A stretch of DNA of 5,309 nt from CAXSEF01 sp964236585 (lineage in GTDB: Bacteria; Pseudomonadota; Alphaproteobacteria; Acetobacterales; Acetobacteraceae). The notes under the pieces were generated by a model. The model was given only the letters and a program-made list of their open reading frames with translations, was not told the origin of the DNA and searched no databases. Made by a program: the position numbers and the translations under genes. The stretch spans positions 1 to 5,309 of the forward strand of contig CAXSFE010000175.1 in assembly GCA_964236585.1 (NCBI GenBank), in the 5' to 3' direction. Shown one piece after another: positions 1 through 5,309 of this stretch; position 1 is the first letter of the stretch; each line of letters begins with the position of its first letter.

Positions 1-497
1 CCCTGCCAGTCCAGCGGCCGCGCCAGCGCGTCGCCGTCCGGGTCGGTCCCGGTGACCAGCACCACCGTCGCGTCCGGCAGCCGCCCGGGCGGCGTGAACC
101 GGCGGTGCCCGGCCGGCGCCACCGCCCCGCTCTCCGCCAGGTCGCGCAGCATCTCGCGCAGGCCCGCGCGATGCTCCGGCCCGAGCCCGAACTCTCGCGA
201 GATCTCGCGCTTGCCGACCCGCCCCGGGCTCTCTCGGACGAACCGCCGCACCGCCTCGCGCGACGGCAGGCCAGCCACGCGCCTGCCACCTGCGCCGACT
301 GCCTGGCCATCCTGCATCCCGCCATCCTGCGCATCCGGCCCGGCGCCGTCCGGCCCCGCCGCGTCGAGCATCATCCGCAGCCCGTCCGCCGGCTCGCCGC
401 GCCCGGCCGTGTCGCCGTCCGCCGGCGCGTCGCTCCAGCGCGGCTCCGGCCCGCCCGCGTCGCCCTCGTCCCCGCCGGACCCGGGAGCCCGCGCCAT
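1..497 (-). CDS. rnr: Ribonuclease R, N-terminal part (runs off the left edge)
   Basis: RNase R is a 3'-to-5' processive exoribonuclease of the RNB family that degrades structured RNA in the cytoplasm. My translation from the ATG at 497 gives 165 whole codons with no stop. Residues 76-122 hold the N-terminal winged-helix domain (GLPSREAVRRFV, then GRVGKREISREFGL). Residues 134-165 match the linker into the first cold-shock/OB domain (FTPPGRLPDATVVLVTGTD). The catalytic RNB and S1 domains lie outside the window. The ATG is one base after the topA stop (TGA-G-ATG), which suggests translational coupling. Typical family members begin near residue 74-78. A GTG at 278-276 with AGGTGG 7 nt upstream is therefore a serious alternative start. 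Residues 1-73 would then be untranslated or a lineage-specific Gly/Ala/Asp/Pro-rich extension. Family call is confident; start is uncertain. Confidence 0.88.
   Translation of the reverse strand, partial: MARAPGSGGDEGDAGGPEPRWSDAPADGDTAGRGEPADGLRMMLDAAGPDGAGPDAQDGGMQDGQAVGAGGRRVAGLPSREAVRRFVRESPGRVGKREISREFGLGPEHRAGLREMLRDLAESGAVAPAGHRRFTPPGRLPDATVVLVTGTDPDGDALARPLDWQ
286..291 (-). promoter_or_regulatory. Candidate ribosome binding site for an internal GTG start of rnr
   Basis: The minus strand reads AGGTGG here, 7 nt before a GTG codon at 278-276. That GTG begins VAGLPSREAV, close to where RNase R proteins usually begin. The ATG at 497 has only a weak G-rich stretch (GAGCGGGG) upstream. This site is the main evidence for the shorter rnr start. 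In such G-rich DNA a chance match is possible. Confidence 0.35.
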
Positions 498-498
498 C

Positions 499-3270
499 TC
501 AGCCCGCCCCGCTCGACCCGGCCACGTCCGTCGCCGGCTTGGCGACCTTCGGCTTGGCGGCCTTTGCCTTCGCCTTGCCCTTCGGCGCGACCTTCGCCTT
601 TGCAGCAGGCTTCTTCGCCACCGCCGCCTTCGCGCCCGGCTTCGCCGCCGGCTTCTTCGCCGCGGCCGCCGCCTCGCCCGCCGGCTCCGCCTCGCCCGCC
701 GCCTTCGCCTTCCTCGCGCCCGCGGCCCTGGCCGCCGGCTTGGCCTTGCGCGCCCCCGGCTTCGCCTTGAGCGGCTTGCCGCGCTCGGCCAGCAGCGCCA
801 CCGCATCCTCCAGCGTCACGTCGTCCATCTCCACGCCGCGCGGCACGTTCGCCACCACCGTGTTGTGCTGGATGTACGGCCCGAACCGACCCTTCTTCAC
901 CATCACCGGCGCGCGGTCCTTCGGGTGCTCGCCCAGCGCCCGCACGCTCGCCAGCTTGCGCGCCAGCACGTCGACCGCGCGGTTCAGCCCGACGGCCAGC
1001 ACGTCGTCGTCGCGGTCGAGCGAGCCGAAGATCGCCCCCATCTTCACGAACGGCCCGAACCGCCCGATCCCCGCCTCGATCGGCTCGCCCAGCTCGGGGT
1101 GCGTGCCCACGAAGCGTGGCAGCGACAGCAGCCCCAGCGCCTGCTCCAGCGTCATCTGGTCGCCGTCCATGCCCTTCGGCAGCGACGTCCTGCGCGGCTT
1201 GACCTTCTTGTCCTCCGGGTCCGCCTCGCCCTGCTGCACGTACAGCCCGTACGGCCCGCGCCGCACCGTGACCATCTGCCCGCCCTCCGGGTTCGGCCCC
1301 AGCTCGCGCCTGCCTTCCTTCAGGGTCTCCCCGTCACCCTCGCCGCCCTCGATCGCGAGGCGTCGCGTGTACTGGCACCCCGGATAGTTCGAGCACCCGA
1401 TGAACGAGCCGTGCCGCCCGAGCTTGAGCCCGAGCCGCCCCGCGTGACACGCCGGGCACAGCCTCGGGTCGGTCCCGTCAGCGCGAGCGGGGAAGAAATG
1501 CTCGCCCAGGTCGCCGTCCAGCGCATCGATGACGTCGGAGATCTTCAGCTCGCGCGTCTGCTCGACGGCGCGGGAAAAATCGTCCCAGAACGCGTGCATC
1601 ACCGTGCGCCACTGCGCCGTGCCGTCGCTGATCTCGTCGAGCTGCTCCTCCAGCCCCGCCGTGAACCCGGTGTCCACGTAGCGCTCGAAGAAGCTCGCCA
1701 GGAACGCCGTGACCAGCCGCCCGCGGTCCTCCGGCACGAAGCGCTTGTTCTCCATGCGCACGTAGGAGCGGTCGCGCAGCACCGTCAGGATCGAGGCGTA
1801 CGTCGACGGCCGCCCGATCCCCAGCTCCTCCATCATCTTGACGAGGCTGGCCTCGGAGTAGCGCGGCGGCGGCTGGGTGAAGTGCTGCGTCGCGTCCACC
1901 TTCGGGCAGGCGAGGGGGTCGCGCTCCGCCATCGGCGGCAGCATCCGGCTCTCCTCCTCCTCGCCCTCGTCGACGCCCTCGCGGTACAGCCGCAGGAACC
2001 CGTCGAAAGCGATGATCGAGCCGTTCGCCCGCAGCCTCGGCCCGGCCGGCACGTCCGGATTGGCGACCTCGACGACCACCTGGTCCAGCTCGGCCGACTG
2101 CATCTGGCTCGCGACCGCGCGCTTCCACACCAGCTCGTAGAGCCGCCCCTGCTCTGCGTTGAGGAAGCCGATCAGCTCGTCCAGCGTGCGCGACACCTCG
2201 GTCGGCCGCACCGCCTCGTGCGCCTCCTGCGCGTTCTTGGCCTTCGCGTGGTACTCGCGCGGCGCCAGCGGCCGGTACTGCTCGCCGAACCCGGTGGCGA
2301 CGTAGTCGCGGATGCCGTCGATCGCCTCGCGCGCCATCGAGACGCCGTCGGTCCTCATGTAGGTGATCAGCCCCGTCGTCTCGCCGTCCAGCTCGATGCC
2401 CTCGTAGAGCTGCTGCGCCGCGCGCATCGCCGCCTGCGCGCCCATGCCGAGCTTGCGGCTCGCCTCCTGCTGCAGCGTGGACGTCGTGAACGGCGCCGGC
2501 GGGTTGCGCTTGACGCGGCGGCGCTCGACCCCCGCCACCTCGAAGCCGCCCGCCTCGACCCGCGCCTTCGCCGCCAGCGCCAGCGCCTCCGTGTTCAGGT
2601 CGAACTGGTCGAGCCGCTTGCCATCGAGGTGCGTAAGCCGTGCCAGGAACGGGGCACCGGCCGGCGTCGCCATGTGCGCTTCCACCGTCCAGTACTCGCG
2701 CGGCCGGAACGCCTCGATCTCCGCCTCGCGCTCGCACACCAGGCGCAGCGCGACCGACTGCACCCGCCCCGCCGAGCGCGACCCCGGCAGCTTGCGCCAC
2801 AGCACCGGCGACAGCGTGAACCCCACCAGGTAGTCCAGCGCCCGGCGCGCCAGGTACGCCTCGATCAGCGGCAGGTCCAGCTCGCGCGGCTGCTCCATCG
2901 CGCGCTGCACGGCCGACTTCGTGATCTCGTTGAAGGTGATGCGCTGCACGTCCACGCCGCGCAGCGCGCCCTTCTCCTCCAGCATCGCGCGGACGTGCCA
3001 CGAGATCGCCTCGCCCTCGCGGTCCGGGTCGGTCGCGAGATAGAGGTGCTCGGCCCCCTTGAGCGCCTTGACGATCGCCGTGATCTGGCGCTGCCCGCGC
3101 TCGTCGGCCTCCCAGTCCATCGCGAAGTCCTGGTCCGGCCGCACGCTGCCGTCCTTGGGCGGCAGGTCGCGCACGTGCCCGAACGAGGCGAGGACGGTGT
3201 ATCCGTCCCCCAGGTACTTGTTGATGGTCTTGGCCTTGGCAGGCGATTCGACGACGACGACGTCAGTCAT
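499..3270 (-). CDS. topA: DNA topoisomerase I (type IA, omega protein)
   Basis: This 923-residue enzyme relaxes negative supercoils by cutting one strand through a 5'-phosphotyrosine link. The N-terminal Toprim domain shows VVVVESPAKAKTI (Glu8) and the metal-binding DPDREGE at 81-87. SAGRVQSVALRLV is at 167-179. The active-site region GLITYMRTDG gives the catalytic Tyr304 with Arg306, equivalent to E. coli Tyr319/Arg321. NAQEAHEAVRPT (346-357) and GIGRPSTYASI (484-494) are further family motifs. One four-Cys zinc ribbon follows (Cys605, 608, 626, 632). Three C-terminal topoisomerase repeats come next (about 668-716, 733-774, 789-829, each with a GPYGLY or GRFGPF/Y core). The tail from about 832 is Lys/Ala/Pro-rich and probably binds DNA non-specifically. 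The ATG at 3270 is supported by GAGGGA 5 nt upstream and by the family N-terminus. All key residues are present; it looks functional. Confidence 0.98.
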   Translation of the reverse strand: MTDVVVVESPAKAKTINKYLGDGYTVLASFGHVRDLPPKDGSVRPDQDFAMDWEADERGQRQITAIVKALKGAEHLYLATDPDREGEAISWHVRAMLEEKGALRGVDVQRITFNEITKSAVQRAMEQPRELDLPLIEAYLARRALDYLVGFTLSPVLWRKLPGSRSAGRVQSVALRLVCEREAEIEAFRPREYWTVEAHMATPAGAPFLARLTHLDGKRLDQFDLNTEALALAAKARVEAGGFEVAGVERRRVKRNPPAPFTTSTLQQEASRKLGMGAQAAMRAAQQLYEGIELDGETTGLITYMRTDGVSMAREAIDGIRDYVATGFGEQYRPLAPREYHAKAKNAQEAHEAVRPTEVSRTLDELIGFLNAEQGRLYELVWKRAVASQMQSAELDQVVVEVANPDVPAGPRLRANGSIIAFDGFLRLYREGVDEGEEEESRMLPPMAERDPLACPKVDATQHFTQPPPRYSEASLVKMMEELGIGRPSTYASILTVLRDRSYVRMENKRFVPEDRGRLVTAFLASFFERYVDTGFTAGLEEQLDEISDGTAQWRTVMHAFWDDFSRAVEQTRELKISDVIDALDGDLGEHFFPARADGTDPRLCPACHAGRLGLKLGRHGSFIGCSNYPGCQYTRRLAIEGGEGDGETLKEGRRELGPNPEGGQMVTVRRGPYGLYVQQGEADPEDKKVKPRRTSLPKGMDGDQMTLEQALGLLSLPRFVGTHPELGEPIEAGIGRFGPFVKMGAIFGSLDRDDDVLAVGLNRAVDVLARKLASVRALGEHPKDRAPVMVKKGRFGPYIQHNTVVANVPRGVEMDDVTLEDAVALLAERGKPLKAKPGARKAKPAARAAGARKAKAAGEAEPAGEAAAAAKKPAAKPGAKAAVAKKPAAKAKVAPKGKAKAKAAKPKVAKPATDVAGSSGAG
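535..777 (-). repeat. Low-complexity Lys/Ala tail region of topA
   Basis: Codons 832-912 of topA encode an almost uninterrupted Lys/Ala/Pro/Gly stretch. It contains two copies of AKKPAAK (residues 871-877 and 885-891) and several KAK/KPK steps. The two AKKPAAK copies use different wobble codons, so they are not a fresh DNA duplication. Basic tails of this kind occur on other topoisomerase I proteins and are thought to help DNA binding and processivity. Confidence 0.7.
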
Positions 3271-3275
3271 TCAAA

Positions 3276-3281
3276 TCCCTC
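3276..3281 (-). promoter_or_regulatory. Ribosome binding site of topA
   Basis: The minus strand reads GAGGGA here, 5 nt before the topA ATG at 3270. It lies in the 33-bp gap between the dprA stop (TAG, 3306-3304) and topA. The gap contains no terminator-like hairpin with a T-run, which fits co-transcription of dprA and topA. Confidence 0.75.
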
Positions 3282-3303
3282 GGGCCACAGCCTCATCAGC
3301 GTG

Positions 3304-4479
3304 CTAGGGCCCCGTGTCGATCAGCAGGCAAACCCGGTTCCCGGGAAGGGTCTCGATCCGGCCTGCGAGTTCGAGTTCCAGCAGCGCGGACGAGACGACA
3401 GCCGCGGACAAGTGGCAGCGGCGCACCACCTCGTCAACCGGCGTCGGCGACACGCTCAGGCACGCGAGCACCTCCGCCTGCACCCCGCCCGGCCCGCCCT
3501 GGCCGCCAGCCGCCTCGCCCGCCGGCACGCCCCCGCCGGCCGCCCCGGTCGTCTCGGCCGGCCTGAGGCGCCGCAGCAGCCCCGTGCCCCGCCGCGGCCG
3601 GGCAGGGGGGCTGGCCGCCCTCTCGGCCTCCGGCTCCGCGGCCCCGGTCCCGCCGGCGGCCGGTGCGGCGGCCTCGCCATCCATCCCGCGTCTCGCTCCG
3701 TCCGGCAGAGGCGGCCCGTGGTCCGGCAGGTTCGCCAGCACGTCCTGCGCGGACTCCGTCAGGAACGCGCCCTGCCGGATCAGGTCGTTGCTCCCCCGCG
3801 ACCGGGGGTCCAGCGGCGAGCCCGGCACGGCGAAGATCTCCCGGTGCAGCTCCTGCGCCAGCCGCGCCGTGATCAGCGTCCCCGACCGCAGCGCCGCCTC
3901 CACCACCACCACCCCCAGCGACAGCCCCGCTATGACCCGGTTGCGCCGCGGGAAGTGCCGGTTCTGCGGCGAAACCCCCAGCGCCGCCTCCGCCACCACC
4001 GCCCCGTGCGCCGCCACCTCCGCCTGCAGCCCCGCGTGGTCTGCCGGATACGGGCAGTCCAGCCCGCCCGCCACGCACGCCACCGTGCGCCCCACGTGCA
4101 TCGCCCCGCGGTGCGCCGCCGCGTCGATCCCCCGCGCCAGCCCGGACACCACCACCAGCCCCGACGCCGCCAGGTCCGTCGACAGCGCCTCCGCCATCCG
4201 CTCCCCGTTGGTCGAGCAGTTGCGCGCGCCGACCAGCCCCACCGCCCGCGCCGACAGGCACCCCACGTCGCCCAGCACCGCGATCGCCGACGGCGCGTCC
4301 GCCAGCAGCGCCAGCAGCGGCGGATACCCCGGCCCCCCCAGGAACAGCATCAGGCCGGGCAGCGCGTCGATCGCCTCCGCCGCACTCGCGAAGCGCGCCA
4401 TCAGGCGGCGGAACGTCACGGGGCCCACGCCCTCGGTGCGCGCCAGGCGCAGGCGGTCCAGCTCGTCGGGCGGCGTCAC
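3304..4479 (-). CDS. dprA: DNA-processing protein A (DprA/Smf), GTG start preferred
   Basis: DprA binds incoming single-stranded DNA and loads RecA during natural transformation; it is also widespread in non-competent bacteria. Numbering from the GTG at 4479 gives 391 residues. Residues 7-43 are the N-terminal HhH/SAM-like domain (LDRLRLARTEGVGP). The Rossmann-like core has GARNCSTNG (84-92), SGLARGIDAAAHRGA (112-126), GGLDCPYP (138-145), FPRRNRVIAGLSLG (176-189), SGTLITA (199-205) and GSPLDPRSRGSN (from 220). Residues 253-332 are a long Gly/Ala/Pro linker. About 333-386 form the C-terminal winged helix (DML1). An upstream TTG at 4497 would add six residues but lies inside the palindromic element. 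MTPPDELDRLRLAR is also the more natural N-terminus. No good ribosome binding site now precedes either start. About 30 linker residues seem missing after residue 43. Confidence 0.95.
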   Translation of the reverse strand: MTPPDELDRLRLARTEGVGPVTFRRLMARFASAAEAIDALPGLMLFLGGPGYPPLLALLADAPSAIAVLGDVGCLSARAVGLVGARNCSTNGERMAEALSTDLAASGLVVVSGLARGIDAAAHRGAMHVGRTVACVAGGLDCPYPADHAGLQAEVAAHGAVVAEAALGVSPQNRHFPRRNRVIAGLSLGVVVVEAALRSGTLITARLAQELHREIFAVPGSPLDPRSRGSNDLIRQGAFLTESAQDVLANLPDHGPPLPDGARRGMDGEAAAPAAGGTGAAEPEAERAASPPARPRRGTGLLRRLRPAETTGAAGGGVPAGEAAGGQGGPGGVQAEVLACLSVSPTPVDEVVRRCHLSAAVVSSALLELELAGRIETLPGNRVCLLIDTGP

Positions 4480-4482
4480 GAG

Positions 4483-4488
4483 CAGGCC
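4483..4488 (+). repeat. Candidate target-site duplication, left copy (CAGGCC)
   Basis: CAGGCC directly abuts the left edge of the palindromic element. A second CAGGCC lies at 4620-4625, two bases beyond the right edge. Six matching bases in GC-rich DNA could occur by chance. Deleting the element with one copy restores a well-formed plsY-dprA junction, which favours a real duplication. Confidence 0.4.
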
Positions 4489-4547
4489 AGCAAGCAAGGT
4501 CGGGCTCTGCCCGAACCCGCCAAAGGGCGGAGCCCTTTGGAAACCCT
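4489..4547 (-). repeat. Palindromic unit A (left half of the element)
   Basis: Read on the minus strand, this unit runs AGGGTTTCC into hairpin CCAAAGGGC-TCC-GCCCTTTGG (9-bp stem, 4540-4520). A CGGGT spacer, hairpin TCGGGC-AGA-GCCCGA (6-bp stem, 4514-4500) and the end sequence CCTTGCTTGCT follow. Its end carries the in-frame TTG that could serve as an upstream dprA start. The unit aligns along its length with unit B on the opposite strand, with small gaps in the stems and spacer. Confidence 0.8.
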
Positions 4548-4558
4548 CGACTTAAGTA

Positions 4559-4617
4559 ATGGATTCCAAAGGCTTGCCTTTGGCGGAGTTTGAGGCAGAG
4601 CCTCAACCTTGCTTGCT
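4559..4617 (+). repeat. Palindromic unit B (right half, inverted relative to unit A)
   Basis: Read on the plus strand, the order matches unit A. Hairpin CCAAAGGC-TT-GCCTTTGG (8-bp stem, 4566-4583) comes first, then a CGGAG spacer, then hairpin TTGAGGC-AGA-GCCTCAA (7-bp stem, 4590-4606), then CCTTGCTTGCT. Its stems differ from those of unit A in length and base pairs yet remain fully complementary. Confidence 0.8.
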
Positions 4618-4619
4618 TC

Positions 4620-4625
4620 CAGGCC
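4620..4625 (+). repeat. Candidate target-site duplication, right copy (CAGGCC)
   Basis: This is the second CAGGCC, separated from the outer inverted repeat by TC (4618-4619). It lies between the plsY stop codon and the element. If it is a duplication, the inserted DNA is 4489-4619 (131 bp). Confidence 0.4.
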
Positions 4626-4629
4626 CCTC
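4624..4629 (-). promoter_or_regulatory. Probable original dprA ribosome binding site, now displaced
   Basis: The minus strand reads GAGGGG here, overlapping the plsY stop codon (TGA, 4630-4628). It is now about 145 nt upstream of the dprA GTG, too far to act on it directly. Removing 4489-4619 with one CAGGCC copy would place it 7 nt before that GTG, which is normal spacing. This is inferred from reconstruction. Confidence 0.4.
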
Positions 4630-5230
4630 ACGCCCTCGCCCCGATCCTCGGCTCCGTCCCCGCCACGAGCCGCCCGATGTTGCCGTGGTGCCGCCCCGCG
4701 ACCAGCCCGGCGACCAGCCCCGCCGCGACAGACCCCGGCCACCCCAGCAGCGCCGCCGCCGCCAGCCCGCCCGCCGCCACGGCCGCCAGCGCGCCGACCG
4801 ACGAGATCCGGCTCAGCCCCGCCGCCACCAGCCACGCCGCGCACGCCGCCACCCCCACCCGCCAGTCCAGCCCGAGCATCGCGCCCAGCCCGGTCGCCAC
4901 GCCCTTGCCGCCGCGGAACCGAAGCCACACGGGAAAGCAGTGCCCCAGCACCACGCACACCGCCGCCACCCCTGCGCCCGTCGCCCCGCACGCGAGCCCC
5001 GCGACCACCACCGCAAGCAGCCCCTTGGCCCCGTCGAGCAGCAGTGTCGCCGCCGCCAGCCCCCGCCGCCCGGTGCGCAGCACGTTGGTGGCGCCGATGT
5101 TGCCCGACCCGATCGCGCGCAGGTCGCCCAGCCCCGCCAGCCGCGTCAGCAGCAGCCCGAACGGCACCGACCCCGCCAGGTAGGCCGCCGCCACCACGAC
5201 CGCCAGGCCGCCCGCACCCGCCAGGCTCAC
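4628..5230 (-). CDS. plsY: Glycerol-3-phosphate acyltransferase PlsY (acyl-phosphate dependent)
   Basis: PlsY is an inner-membrane enzyme that transfers an acyl group from acyl-phosphate to glycerol-3-phosphate. It makes lysophosphatidic acid, the first acylation step of phospholipid synthesis. At 200 residues it is of normal length. The three family motifs are present: SGNIGATNVLR (42-52), GHCFPVWLRFRGGKGVATG (96-114) and HHGNIGRLVAGTE (181-193). Hydrophobic segments at about 8-29, 58-80, 84-101, 124-138 and 145-180 fit the multi-span topology. The start is GTG at 5230, with GGAG 8 nt upstream; it overlaps the upstream gene's stop as GTGA, implying translational coupling. The downstream gene dprA is separated by 148 bp, mostly a palindromic element. 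Nothing suggests loss of function. Confidence 0.97.
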   Translation of the reverse strand: MSLAGAGGLAVVVAAAYLAGSVPFGLLLTRLAGLGDLRAIGSGNIGATNVLRTGRRGLAAATLLLDGAKGLLAVVVAGLACGATGAGVAAVCVVLGHCFPVWLRFRGGKGVATGLGAMLGLDWRVGVAACAAWLVAAGLSRISSVGALAAVAAGGLAAAALLGWPGSVAAGLVAGLVAGRHHGNIGRLVAGTEPRIGARA

Positions 5231-5309
5231 AGCCCGATCTCCGCCGCCCCGTCCGGACCCTGCGCCCCGTCCGCGACCCCGCGCGCCGCCGCCACCAGGC
5301 GCGGCCCGC
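5227..5309 (-). CDS. C-terminal end of an upstream gene (unidentified, partial)
   Basis: Frame 3 of the minus strand reads GPRLVAAARGVADG, then AQGPDGAAEIGL and a TGA at 5229-5227. This frame has almost only G or C at third codon positions, as in the neighbouring genes, and the other two frames fit less well. The stop overlaps the plsY GTG by four bases, the usual sign of an operon partner. The 26 visible residues carry no motif I recognise. In related alphaproteobacteria dihydroorotase (pyrC) often precedes plsY, but this tail does not clearly resemble a PyrC C-terminus, so I leave the identity open. Confidence 0.6.
   Translation of the reverse strand, partial: GPRLVAAARGVADGAQGPDGAAEIGL
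5239..5242 (-). promoter_or_regulatory. Ribosome binding site of plsY
   Basis: The minus strand reads GGAG here, 8 nt before the GTG at 5230, within the last codons of the upstream gene. It supports the GTG as the plsY start. Confidence 0.6.

Larger units (their letters stand above)
4489..4617. repeat. Nested palindromic intergenic element (two inverted units around ACTTAAGT)
   Basis: The ends are a perfect 12-bp inverted repeat (AGCAAGCAAGGT at 4489-4500, ACCTTGCTTGCT at 4606-4617). The midpoint at 4553 coincides with the 8-bp palindrome ACTTAAGT (4550-4557). TTTGGAA (4536-4542) and TTCCAAA (4564-4570) pair about the same midpoint. Between the ends lie four perfect hairpins: 4500-4514, 4520-4540, 4566-4583 and 4590-4606. 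None is followed by a T-run on the minus strand, so none is a typical Rho-independent terminator. The architecture is like REP/BIME elements or a small non-autonomous element. From memory, similar units built around CCAAAGGGC...GCCCTTTGG are scattered through intergenic regions of related alphaproteobacteria. It encodes nothing. Confidence 0.85.

Noticed and set aside
598..660. Tandem DNA repeat or CRISPR-like array in the topA tail
   Set aside because: The repetition is at the protein level (AKKPAAK, KAK); codons differ between copies and there is no regular repeat-spacer pattern.
4541..4570. Promoter for dprA in the AT-richer centre of the element (CATTACTTAAG on the minus strand)
   Set aside because: No -35 and -10 pair with proper spacing could be matched; the AT-rich core is explained by the palindrome centre.
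52..4593. A 1513-codon open frame on the plus strand, antisense to topA and dprA
   Set aside because: Stops are rare by composition in such GC-rich DNA, and this frame is a shadow of the real codons opposite. Its product is an Arg/Pro/His/Ala-rich string with no domain, and it crosses two clear genes and the palindromic element.
4500..4606. Rho-independent terminator(s) after plsY
   Set aside because: The hairpins are strong, but none is followed by a T-run on the minus strand, and four back-to-back hairpins in mirrored order fit a repeat element better. An effect on transcript stability remains possible.
3434..4606. Frameshift or pseudogene status of dprA
   Set aside because: The preferred frame holds all core motifs through the winged helix without interruption. 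The other open minus-strand frames have only low-complexity Gly/Ala/Arg strings, and the missing linker is in frame.
4628..4690. Unusual PlsY motif 3 (HHGNIGRL in place of the commoner HRxNIxRL)
   Set aside because: The key Asn, Gly and Glu are kept, and other functional PlsY proteins, including that of E. coli as I recall it, have HH at this place.

Overview
The window is a very GC-rich bacterial segment in which third codon positions are almost all G or C. All genes lie on the minus strand and are packed like an operon. Reading along the transcript (right to left) they are: the last codons of an unidentified gene, plsY (glycerol-3-phosphate acyltransferase), dprA (DNA-processing protein A), topA (DNA topoisomerase I), and the start of rnr (ribonuclease R), which runs off the left edge. 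From memory, the plsY-dprA-topA-rnr order, the Lys/Ala-rich TopA tail and the base composition fit an alphaproteobacterium, most likely Acetobacteraceae or a near relative (Roseomonas-like). No database was searched.

Layout: 5309-5227, C-terminus of an upstream gene whose stop overlaps the plsY start (GTGA). 5230-4628, plsY. 4627-4480, the only sizeable non-coding gap, nearly filled by a nested palindromic element (4489-4617). 4479-3304, dprA. A 33-bp gap follows, carrying a good ribosome binding site for topA. 3270-499, topA. Then rnr, whose first possible ATG is one base after the topA stop.

The genes are housekeeping: phospholipid synthesis, incoming ssDNA handling, supercoil relaxation and RNA decay. 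They appear linked by co-transcription rather than by a shared pathway.

The most interesting part is the plsY-dprA junction. Two diverged copies of a unit of about 58 bp, each with two perfect hairpins, face each other across an ACTTAAGT centre. The hairpin stems differ between copies but stay perfectly paired. CAGGCC flanks the element on both sides. Removing the element plus one CAGGCC copy on paper gives plsY stop TGA-GGGGCCTGCTC-GTG, which puts a GAGGGG ribosome binding site 7 nt before the dprA GTG. This suggests that a small mobile palindromic element inserted between dprA and its ribosome binding site. Two lesser oddities are a DprA that seems to lack about 30 linker residues after its N-terminal domain, and a possible 73-residue disordered N-terminal extension on RNase R. 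No new enzymatic or defence system was seen.
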